Source: Pseudidiomarina atlantica
Lineage (GTDB): Bacteria > Pseudomonadota > Gammaproteobacteria > Enterobacterales > Alteromonadaceae
DNA length: 64,000 nt
Direction of reading: 5' to 3'
NCBI RefSeq assembly: GCF_000753735.1
Contig: NZ_JPIN01000012.1
Location: 124,001 to 188,000 of the forward strand
Under the pieces are notes generated by a model that worked only from the letters and a program-made list of their open reading frames with translations, was not told the DNA's origin and ran no database searches. Positions 56,828 to 64,000 of the stretch are shown piece by piece. Position 1 is the stretch's first letter, and every line of letters begins with the position of its first letter. Made by a program: the position numbers and the translations under genes.

Positions 56828-57393
56828 TCGAGTAATTCGAGGAGATGCTTTTCGATAGCGAAGACGTGATCATCATGTTCTTGCAAGTCTCGTAACGATG
56901 CGGCAAGTTTAAGCAAATACTCACTGTTGGGGCCGCTGGGCCCCTTTGATCGTGCAATGTGCTGGGCTATTTCTTGTTCGCTGGTAGGCCCTAAATAGGC
57001 TTCGTTATCTGGTCCGGCGACGTACACCAAACCTTCTACTGAACCGCTCCTATCAAGCCACTCAAACTCAGTGAAAAAGCGCAAATAGCCGTTTTTCTCG
57101 CGGTGATCGAGGTGTTCGAACACATCGGTGGTGACTTCGTACGCCATGCCGGCGCAAATAGCATCTGGTGCTTCAATAAGCGTTGCCACTCGCCCCGGAG
57201 CTTCAGGTGTGCCGCGATGATCGTGCGAGCCCTGCCAAAAACGCCGTTGCCAGCCATGAATCCGTGCGGGGCGCCGCTGCAAATAGGGAAAGTCGGTTTT
57301 ATAAATCAGCGAGCCATAGCCAAACAACCAAACTGAATCCAAATGGTCCAATGGCTGGCGCTGCTGATTAACTAAAGTGGTATCGTGTGACAT
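56824..57393 (-). CDS. Gamma-glutamylcyclotransferase, ChaC-like
   Basis: 189 residues. The substrate-binding loop [16 protein letters not shown] starts the domain; [20 protein letters not shown] and GRVATL follow, all typical of ChaC. The likely catalytic glutamate is in FTEFEWLDR or just before (DHREKNGY). ChaC degrades glutathione to 5-oxoproline and Cys-Gly. Convergent with yjdM (4-bp overlap). Confidence 0.9.
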   Translation of the reverse strand: MSHDTTLVNQQRQPLDHLDSVWLFGYGSLIYKTDFPYLQRRPARIHGWQRRFWQGSHDHRGTPEAPGRVATLIEAPDAICAGMAYEVTTDVFEHLDHREKNGYLRFFTEFEWLDRSGSVEGLVYVAGPDNEAYLGPTSEQEIAQHIARSKGPSGPNSEYLLKLAASLRDLQEHDDHVFAIEKHLLELLD

Positions 57394-57509
57394 GCCTGTA
57401 TGGTACCAAAATCACTACCGACTTGCATAAATAAGACAACGGCTTAGCTACGCAAATCTTCCAGAATTCTGCTATACCTGATCGAGCGCTATTCACGTAT
57501 AGGACAGCT

Positions 57510-60101
57510 ATGCTCTCAATCGCTCACGGGCTCGGTAAAGTTGCCATCGGTTGCATCGGTGCGCTGCTGCTTTTGGCGGTTCCGGTGTCGGCACAAACCG
57601 TCGTTCGCGTTGGCGTTTACGATAATCCGCCGAAACTGACTGTCGATGAAAACAATCAAATTTCTGGGATCTTCGGCGAAATTATGCTGGAAATCGCCGA
57701 ACGTGAAGGTTGGCAGCTTAAACCTGTACGTTGTGAATGGAGTCAGTGCTTGGCGCTGTTGCAGCGTGGTGATATCGATTTAATGCCTGATGTTGCGCGC
57801 ACCGATGCGCGTGACCGTGACTTTTTGTTTCATCAAGTGCCAGTGCTGCATAGTTGGTCACAGCTTTATACCCTCAACACCCCAAATCTTACCAGTTTGC
57901 TTGATCTCGATGGCTTGCGTGTTGCGGTCTTGCGCGACTCTGTGCAACGCGACTACTTGCGCAACATGGTCGATAATTTTGGGATTAATGTGCGCTTTAT
58001 CGAGGTGGGTTCCTTCGATGAAGGTTTCGCCGCAGTGTTGGCGACGCGCGCCGATGTGGTGGCGGTCAATCATTTGTATGGCGAACAACGCTCACGCGAG
58101 CTGGGAATGACCGCAACACCCGTCATGTTTCAGCCAAGTCGTTTGTTTATCGCTGGCGCACCGAATGGCCAGACTCGAGAATTATTAAAAAGACTAGACC
58201 GTTGGCTGGCAGACTGGCGTGCCGATCCCGCTTCACCTTACCAACAGATTATGAAAAAGTGGGGCGTCTACGCGCCTGATAAACAAACGGAATTAGCGGT
58301 CTGGCTGTTACCATCGCTCATAACATTGTTGTTATTGGCGATTTTAGGTGTCGCAACGTTGCGCGCACAGGTCAAGAAGAAGTCGCGCGCACTGCACGAA
58401 ACAGAGCAACGATCGAACATTATTCTTAACTCGGTAGAAGCCTACATTTTCGTTAAAGACGTTGACCTTAAATATCGCTACGCCAACAAGCACGTGTGTG
58501 ATTTGTTCGGTATCTCGCTTACATCTATCGTCGGTAAATCTGATTTTGATCTGTTTGATGAAGCTACTGCGGAGAAAATTCGAGAGAATGATATTCGCGT
58601 TATTGAACGCGGTGAGCGCGTCGTCGATGAAGAAACCAATCGTTTAGTGAATGGCAAGGAGCGTCAGTTTTTATCCGTCAAGATCCCATTGCGTGATGCC
58701 GATGATGCGATTTATGGGCTCTGTGGTATATCGACGGACATTACCGAACATTTACAGGTACAAGAGCAACTCAATCAGTTAGCGTACTACGATGCGATTA
58801 CCGGATTGGCCAATCGCAAGTTACTGATGCAGCAACTGGAGCATGCGGTGGCCAGCTCCCGCCGAACCGGCTACGAAGGCGCTGTACTTGCTATCGATTT
58901 GATTGATTTCACCCTCATCAACGATAGTCTTGGCCATGCGGTGGGCGATAAGTTACTGCGCACTATCGCAGAACGAATACAGAGTCGGATTGATGAGACC
59001 GATTGCGCCGCGCGTCTAGGCTCAGACGATTTTGTCGTGGTTCTAGAAGACTTAGGACGTGACCGCAACGAAGCGATACTCGCCGCTCGCCGCTTAGCTA
59101 CTGAAATAATCCAGTTTATTGCGCAACCGCTCGATTTGGGTGCACGCGTACACAGCACGGCAGCTTGCATTGGTATAAGTATGTTTTCCGATACCGACTT
59201 AGGTGCTGGTGAATTGATCAAAAATGCAGACTTGGCGCTGACTGAAGCAAAAACCCAAGGGGCGAATAGCGTACGGTTATTTAATCCGGACATGCAAATT
59301 TCTATCAGTCGCCGTTTACATCTTGAATCGGCGTTACGACGGGCAATTGACGAGCGAAAATTTGAGCTCTATTTACAACCCCAAGTCGATGCAGCCCAAC
59401 AGATTACCGGTGGTGAATTATTGCTGCGTTGGCATAATCAAGAGTTTGGTCAGGTTCCACCGAATGAATTCATTCCTGTCGCAGAGAGTAGCGGCCTAAT
59501 TGTGCCGCTCGGCAATTGGGTGATCGAGCAGGCGTGTATGGCTTTACAACAGTGGTCGCGGCATCCACAACTACGGGAGTTACAGTTAGCCATAAATATT
59601 AGTCCACGCCAGTTTCGGCAGTCGCAGTTTGTCGATTACGTTGCTGAGTGCCTCAAGCGCTATCAGGTCCCGGTCGGCAAATTGGAGCTGGAAATCACTG
59701 AGAACATGCTGATCGAGAATGTTGAACTCACCATCGAGCGGATGTCGCGTTTAGGGCGTCTCGGCGTGCGCTTCTCTTTAGATGATTTTGGCACCGGTTA
59801 TGCCTCGCTCGCCTATTTGAAACGCTTACCCATTTATCAGCTCAAAATCGATCAATCTTTTGTGCGCGACGTGCTGACCGACAGTAACGATGCGGTTATC
59901 ATCGAAACCATTGTCGGGCTTGGTGATAGCCTTAGCTTAGAAGTCATTGCCGAAGGGGTGGAAACGGCAGCGCAAGCACACGCTTTAGGTGAGCTTGGCT
60001 GCAACAAATTCCAAGGATTCTATTTCGGGCGGCCGCAACCGATTGCCACCTGGGTAGAGCAGTTCGAGCGTTCGCTCACAGTATCGACCACAAGCGACTA
60101 G
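57510..60101 (+). CDS. Periplasmic-sensor PAS-GGDEF-EAL c-di-GMP signalling protein
   Basis: 863 residues. Signal peptide (LLLLAVPVSAQT), a solute-binding domain of the type in BvgS (about 30-255; VRVGVYDNPPKLTV, GDIDLMPDVARTD), one membrane helix (LLPSLITLLLLAILGVATLR, about 272-290), PAS (about 300-415), GGDEF (about 425-590) and EAL (about 605-850). GGDEF is degenerate (RLGSDDFVVV), so cyclase activity is unlikely. EAL reads GGELLLRW instead of EALLRW but keeps the glutamate, and ELEITEN, LDDFGTGYASL, LKIDQSFV and AEGVET are intact. It probably degrades c-di-GMP in response to a periplasmic ligand. Confidence 0.92.
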   Translation: MLSIAHGLGKVAIGCIGALLLLAVPVSAQTVVRVGVYDNPPKLTVDENNQISGIFGEIMLEIAEREGWQLKPVRCEWSQCLALLQRGDIDLMPDVARTDARDRDFLFHQVPVLHSWSQLYTLNTPNLTSLLDLDGLRVAVLRDSVQRDYLRNMVDNFGINVRFIEVGSFDEGFAAVLATRADVVAVNHLYGEQRSRELGMTATPVMFQPSRLFIAGAPNGQTRELLKRLDRWLADWRADPASPYQQIMKKWGVYAPDKQTELAVWLLPSLITLLLLAILGVATLRAQVKKKSRALHETEQRSNIILNSVEAYIFVKDVDLKYRYANKHVCDLFGISLTSIVGKSDFDLFDEATAEKIRENDIRVIERGERVVDEETNRLVNGKERQFLSVKIPLRDADDAIYGLCGISTDITEHLQVQEQLNQLAYYDAITGLANRKLLMQQLEHAVASSRRTGYEGAVLAIDLIDFTLINDSLGHAVGDKLLRTIAERIQSRIDETDCAARLGSDDFVVVLEDLGRDRNEAILAARRLATEIIQFIAQPLDLGARVHSTAACIGISMFSDTDLGAGELIKNADLALTEAKTQGANSVRLFNPDMQISISRRLHLESALRRAIDERKFELYLQPQVDAAQQITGGELLLRWHNQEFGQVPPNEFIPVAESSGLIVPLGNWVIEQACMALQQWSRHPQLRELQLAINISPRQFRQSQFVDYVAECLKRYQVPVGKLELEITENMLIENVELTIERMSRLGRLGVRFSLDDFGTGYASLAYLKRLPIYQLKIDQSFVRDVLTDSNDAVIIETIVGLGDSLSLEVIAEGVETAAQAHALGELGCNKFQGFYFGRPQPIATWVEQFERSLTVSTTSD

Positions 60102-61096
60102 TTCGCTTGTGGTAGTTGCCCTTGCCAACTGTCGGGTAACAACGCCAACAAGCGTTGCCGCAACGGATGCCAATACACGGACAACATCAGCAAACCAGAA
60201 CCGACCACCAAGCCAATAATTGCGGTACTCACATCAACCAAGCCAACACTATCCAAATAGGCGGCGAATACGTAAATAACGTAAGAAAGCGCTGATACCA
60301 TCAAGGCGCGTCGGTCAATAATCAGCGAGGTAATGGCCAGCAACGCGTACAACGCGATGGTAATTAGCGCCAGACCCATGCCAATGCCACTGTCAGCGAG
60401 TGTGCTAAAAATTGGATGAACGAGTAACGGCGCTGCTAACAGATGGAGCCAGAAAGCGATGTCCGCGCGTTGGGTGCGGCGTTCACGATCACTGCGGTCC
60501 CAGCGCAAGGCAAGCAAAAATACCACGATGCCCGCGACAAACAGTAAGCCTTTTATCAGCTCAGGCGAGAACGGAAAGATTGCCGCAATAGCCGAGATAA
60601 TCACCCCAATAGCCGTTGCGGTGAGCACGGCAACGGTGATCGGCACATGAAAGCGAAACCAATGCGCAATTGCGACCAAGGTTGCGGTAGCAAAAGCCAG
60701 CAGTGGCACCATGGCAGATTCTGGATTGGCGTCGAAAAAGCTGGTCATAATGCTACCAAACACACTGCCAGTACAGGCAAATAGCAGCACGATTGAAGGT
60801 AAGGCCATACGTCGTTTAAGGGTAAAATATTCGGCCAATAACCAGCTTCCGGCCGCTACCAAAAATCCGCCAAGCAGCGGATGCACTAGATTGCCTAGCG
60901 TCCATAACGCTGCCAGTGACAACACTGCAGCTATCACCACAAAAATATCGTTAAAGCTGGTCACTAAGCGAAAGTGTTCTTCATCTTGCAGCACCGTTTT
61001 ACGTTGATGCTCGACAAATTCACGAAAAGCATCCGCGGTCGACCCAGGCATTACGCCTTGCTTGACTGCGTTACTGAGATCATCATCACTGTACAT
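60098..61096 (-). CDS. Multi-pass inner-membrane protein (DUF2157-like)
   Basis: 332 residues. A short cytoplasmic N-terminal helix region (residues 1-45, with FREFVEHQRKTVLQDEEHFR) precedes about ten membrane helices over residues 48-320. This layout resembles DUF2157-type proteins, but I am not sure of the family. Function unknown. The last codons overlap the convergent GGDEF-EAL gene by 4 bp. Confidence 0.7.
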   Translation of the reverse strand: MYSDDDLSNAVKQGVMPGSTADAFREFVEHQRKTVLQDEEHFRLVTSFNDIFVVIAAVLSLAALWTLGNLVHPLLGGFLVAAGSWLLAEYFTLKRRMALPSIVLLFACTGSVFGSIMTSFFDANPESAMVPLLAFATATLVAIAHWFRFHVPITVAVLTATAIGVIISAIAAIFPFSPELIKGLLFVAGIVVFLLALRWDRSDRERRTQRADIAFWLHLLAAPLLVHPIFSTLADSGIGMGLALITIALYALLAITSLIIDRRALMVSALSYVIYVFAAYLDSVGLVDVSTAIIGLVVGSGLLMLSVYWHPLRQRLLALLPDSWQGQLPQAN

Positions 61097-61204
61097 GGGC
61101 GTTATCCTCGCCTACGGGAGTCTGTTGCTAAACGGTTTCCCTAGTCCTAACTATTGTCGAAATCGCGCCTAAGTAAAGCGACGAAGCGTTACAAACTGTT
61201 TCTT

Positions 61205-62710
61205 TTACATCCAGCGGCGGTGTTGTTGACCGATTTCGCTCACCCAGTCGAGCTGCAATTGTTGCGCTTGCTCAGTGGGTAAGTAGCGAATCGATTCCGC
61301 GCCAGCGGCGGTGTAAAGGAGTAGATGAGAGAAGCCCAACAACCTTAGCCATGGACCTTGCACCACGTCGATTTGCTGCACTTTGTGACGCGGGTACCAG
61401 TTTTCGTTACGGCTGAAAATACCGCGCTTAACCACAAACCATTGTTCTCTGGGAGTTGTGCTGCTGGTCACAAAGCTGTAGCCGTAGTTGCGCCAGCTCA
61501 GCACCACCAAGGTTTGAATGATAAGCCACAGTGCCACGCTACCAAGCAGTCCCCAAACGCCGGTTTCCGCGGCAAAATAAAGTATTGCTGCAACGATTGG
61601 AAACAGTACCGCAAGCCATAGGCTTGGCCCGAGTAACGCGAGATTGGACAAGCGTTGCCAGTGCACTTGCCCAGCTTCCGGTAAGCGTAAGCGACCACGA
61701 AACTCGTGCAGAAAGCTGTCATCTACCACAGGTAAATGAAACTGTTGACCACCGGCTTGACCGCCCGCTTGTGCAGTGACTGGGCGCAACTGGCTAACTC
61801 TGACACTTGCGCGTTTGAGTAAGCGGGCACGCAAGTTACGGCGTACAAAAACAGCCTGCAACTTAGGATAACGAAAACTTAAGGTACGAATCGACAAGGC
61901 ACCGGAGCGGGCTTGAAAGCGATCGCCATGCAGGGTCAGAGTTAGGTCATGATAGGTCAGCAGGCTGACCACAATCGCCGCGACAAAGAGCAGTGCCAGT
62001 ACCCCCACCACAGCAGCTGCGGTGAGTAACCATGCCTGCTCGGTATTGAGCCATCCCAGGTTAGCTTCAACCCAAGGCACCACATAGTCTTCGAGTAAAT
62101 CAAGTTGCGACAGCGGATACGCCAACACAGCGAGCAATACGAATAATTTGTTATCGATGATGCCGGCGCGAATAATCTCGCTGGTCGGAAAGCTTTTTTG
62201 TAAATCTACTTCAGGCTCGGACGAGCTACTTGCTTGCTCAGTTGCTGGCTTGATGGTTTGCGCTAACATGCGCTGGCGCAATTCGGTCGCGAGGGCCATG
62301 GTAAGCCCCGGGATCTGCACCTCTTTGCCAGCGGCACCGGCACTGTCAACGCTTAAAATCGTGAGTTTGAATGGCCGAAAATACCAAGCTTCATGGACCT
62401 CGGCCTGTTGAATGCGCTCATATTTGAGGGTTAAATGCTGTCGATTAAAAACGCCGCTACGTACGTGCACGGCGTCGTCGTCAATCGCATATAAAAAGAA
62501 ACGCTGGTTCAGAATGGCACTGACAATCACCCAGAGTACATAAACACTGACCAAGGCTATCGGGATCCAAATGGAGTTCTTACCACCGACAAAAATCGCC
62601 GCGAACACCGGCACTAGGTTGGAAAAATTGCTGACCAGCTGTTTCAGCTGCTTCAACAAGAAAAACGCAATGGTGATGAGTGGTGTGCGTTGCCAGTTTA
62701 ACTCAGCCAT
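61205..62710 (-). CDS. ydbT: PH-domain (bPH2) membrane protein YdbT
   Basis: 501 residues from the ATG at 62710, inside the end of the ydbS gene (8-bp overlap). Several membrane helices in pairs alternate with bPH2 domains. The domain ends recur: HVRSGVFNRQHLTLKYERIQ, RSGALSIRTLSFRYPKLQ and RGIFSRNENWYPRHKVQQID. With the small YdbS partner it forms an inner-membrane pair of unknown function that has been linked to envelope biology. Confidence 0.9.
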   Translation of the reverse strand: MAELNWQRTPLITIAFFLLKQLKQLVSNFSNLVPVFAAIFVGGKNSIWIPIALVSVYVLWVIVSAILNQRFFLYAIDDDAVHVRSGVFNRQHLTLKYERIQQAEVHEAWYFRPFKLTILSVDSAGAAGKEVQIPGLTMALATELRQRMLAQTIKPATEQASSSSEPEVDLQKSFPTSEIIRAGIIDNKLFVLLAVLAYPLSQLDLLEDYVVPWVEANLGWLNTEQAWLLTAAAVVGVLALLFVAAIVVSLLTYHDLTLTLHGDRFQARSGALSIRTLSFRYPKLQAVFVRRNLRARLLKRASVRVSQLRPVTAQAGGQAGGQQFHLPVVDDSFLHEFRGRLRLPEAGQVHWQRLSNLALLGPSLWLAVLFPIVAAILYFAAETGVWGLLGSVALWLIIQTLVVLSWRNYGYSFVTSSTTPREQWFVVKRGIFSRNENWYPRHKVQQIDVVQGPWLRLLGFSHLLLYTAAGAESIRYLPTEQAQQLQLDWVSEIGQQHRRWM

Positions 62711-63203
62711 GGGTCGTTGCGTCCGCTTCGTCCGGCTCAGAAACAATCGTGGTCAACAATTCAGCCTTGAGTTGCATCGCCAATTCGGGCTCGAGTCCTG
62801 GAATAGTCAAGTCAGCTCCACCGCTACCGGCGGTGTACATGGCCAAACGCGCAATCTTAAACAGTCGTTCCAGCGCCGATTGCTTAAACTCAACATGTTG
62901 AATGCGGTTCAACGGCACTGCGCGGATTTTACGAAACAGTGCTCCACGCTTTAAATGCATACCCTCGTTGCTGCGCGCCCAAGCAGTGAATTGAAAGCGT
63001 CGGGCCGCAAAGAATAGGCTGAAAAATAAAGTGAAAGCTAGCCAAATCACGGCGGCTACCCATATCGGCACCACTTCTTGTGGATAGATGCCAGTGGCAT
63101 AGCCAATGCCGATAAGCACTGCAAAAAATAGCATGGTAAGGAGTGAGCGTACCTGCAAATAAGTGCGATAGCGGCGTTCAGGAGCTTGCCAAGCAATAGC
63201 CAT
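62703..63203 (-). CDS. ydbS: PH-domain (bPH2) membrane protein YdbS
   Basis: 166 residues. Two membrane helices (LLTMLFFAVLIGIGYATGIY; VVPIWVAAVIWLAFTLFFSL) precede one bPH2 domain (LKRGALFRKIRAVPLNRIQH, TIPGLEPELAMQLKAEL). It is the first gene of the ydbS-ydbT operon and divergent from the PfpI-like gene. Confidence 0.9.
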   Translation of the reverse strand: MAIAWQAPERRYRTYLQVRSLLTMLFFAVLIGIGYATGIYPQEVVPIWVAAVIWLAFTLFFSLFFAARRFQFTAWARSNEGMHLKRGALFRKIRAVPLNRIQHVEFKQSALERLFKIARLAMYTAGSGGADLTIPGLEPELAMQLKAELLTTIVSEPDEADATTHG

Positions 63204-63282
63204 CTGATCAGTTCCCTGCTTGAATTCGTAAAAAGAATCACCATTAAACTAGATACACACGCAAAATAACAGGAGGAAGCCC

Positions 63283-63960
63283 ATGAAAATTTTGATGGTT
63301 TTGACGTCGCACGACCAATTAGGTGATAGCGGACATAAAACCGGATTCTGGGCCGAAGAATTTGCAGCACCTTATTATCTGTTCAAAGATGCTGGCGCCG
63401 AGATTACATTAGCATCGCCCAACGGTGGTCAACCTCCGATTGACCCTAATAGTGAACAAGCTGATGCGCAAACCAACGCAACGGTGCGTTTATACGAAGA
63501 TGAAGATGCTATGGGACAGCTTGCTACCACGTTAAAGCTGACCGAAGTCAATGCGGATGATTTCGATGCCATTTTCTATCCCGGTGGCCATGGTCCGTTA
63601 TGGGACTTGGTCAATAATGAATTGTCGTTGCAGTTGATTGAAAAATTCTGGCGCCAAGGTAAGCCTGTAGCAGCAGTCTGCCATGCTCCGGCAGTGTTAG
63701 TGAATGCCAAAGATCAGCACGGCGAAAGCTTAGTGAAAGGCCGCAAAGTTAGTGGCTTCACCAATAGTGAAGAAGCGGCTGTCGGACTCACTGAAGTGGT
63801 ACCTTTCTTACTCGAAGACAAGCTGAAAAGTTTGGGTGCCGACTACCAGAAAGTCGATGACTGGGCACCACTGGCAGTGGTCGATGGCCAGTTAATCACC
63901 GGCCAAAACCCAGCATCTTCCGAGAAAGTCGCGCGCGAATTACTTACCAAGCTAAGTTAA
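63283..63960 (+). CDS. DJ-1/PfpI-family protein, HchA/glyoxalase III-like
   Basis: 225 residues. The nucleophile-elbow cysteine is in AAVCHAPAVLVNA; the family segments GFWAEEFAAPYYLFKDAGAE, FYPGGHGPLWDL and TGQNPASS are present. Members of this subgroup act as methylglyoxal hydrolases or protein chaperones. AGGAGG is placed 6-7 bases before the ATG. The function is inferred. Confidence 0.9.
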   Translation: MKILMVLTSHDQLGDSGHKTGFWAEEFAAPYYLFKDAGAEITLASPNGGQPPIDPNSEQADAQTNATVRLYEDEDAMGQLATTLKLTEVNADDFDAIFYPGGHGPLWDLVNNELSLQLIEKFWRQGKPVAAVCHAPAVLVNAKDQHGESLVKGRKVSGFTNSEEAAVGLTEVVPFLLEDKLKSLGADYQKVDDWAPLAVVDGQLITGQNPASSEKVARELLTKLS

Positions 63961-64000
63961 AGCGTACGCCTGCTTGTAGTTCGCGCCCGACACCTGGTTC
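63944..64000 (-). CDS. Probable C-terminus of an outer-membrane receptor, cut by the window end
   Basis: On the minus strand an 18-codon frame enters from the window edge and stops at 63944. It reads PGVGRELQAGVRFNLAW, close to the PGRE-x-AGVRF end of many TonB-dependent receptors. It overlaps the end of the convergent PfpI-like gene by 17 bp. Too short for certainty. Confidence 0.45.
   Translation of the reverse strand, partial: EPGVGRELQAGVRFNLAW

Overview
The window looks like part of the chromosome of a marine gammaproteobacterium of the Alteromonadales, most probably Idiomarinaceae (Pseudidiomarina/Idiomarina type). I infer this from protein similarity as I remember it, from the order mioC - oriC - mnmG - rsmG - parA - parB - atpIBEFHAGDC - glmU - glmS, and from the mix of envelope, TonB-receptor and c-di-GMP genes. 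No database search was possible.

Layout. 1-8.8 kb: a truncated FUSC transporter, an OmpA-like lipoprotein, a minus-strand operon (M1-like peptidase, DUF6702 protein, small membrane protein, PQQ-type sugar dehydrogenase), a MASE1 diguanylate cyclase and mioC. 8.81-9.19 kb: the probable chromosomal replication origin, with DnaA boxes, about eleven GATC sites and an AT-rich segment. 9.2-23.9 kb: the housekeeping block (mnmG, rsmG, parAB, ATP synthase, glmU, glmS).

23.87-30.60 kb: a chromosomal integron inserted directly behind glmS. A full-length integrase gene points towards glmS. It is followed by an attI site and an array of mostly single-gene cassettes, all read on the plus strand, with about ten attC sites. 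In most cassettes the first bases (GTTRRRY) are the exact reverse complement of the cassette's own 3' RYYYAAC core, which fixes the cassette borders. Cargo: a secreted protein of unknown function, a VOC protein, a two-helix potassium-type channel, a GNAT acetyltransferase, a small membrane-anchored protein, a predicted zinc metallopeptidase, an SRPBCC-like protein and a RHH/RelE-type toxin-antitoxin pair. Two segments have no recognisable gene, and one of them ends in a second attI-like sequence.

30.6-37 kb: an accessory zone. It holds a ccdB-like toxin with an unusual antitoxin (ParD-like front, CcdA-like tail) between two exact 25-bp repeats at a terminator, an operon with a SIMPL protein and an MreB N-terminal-half homologue, a vapBC pair, two paralogous small membrane proteins, a GlsB-type protein and a DUF3015 protein.

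37-64 kb: ordinary chromosome. It holds DUF4105 and DUF6544-like proteins, a TVP38-flavoprotein fusion, two TonB-dependent receptors, an AraC regulator with AhpD-like and DoxX neighbours, a GGDEF-EAL gene broken by a single-base frameshift, yghU, a BON lipoprotein, yccF, phospholipase A, yjdM, a ChaC-like protein, an SBP-PAS-GGDEF-EAL sensor, the ydbS/ydbT PH-domain pair, a DJ-1/PfpI protein and the probable tail of a third outer-membrane receptor.
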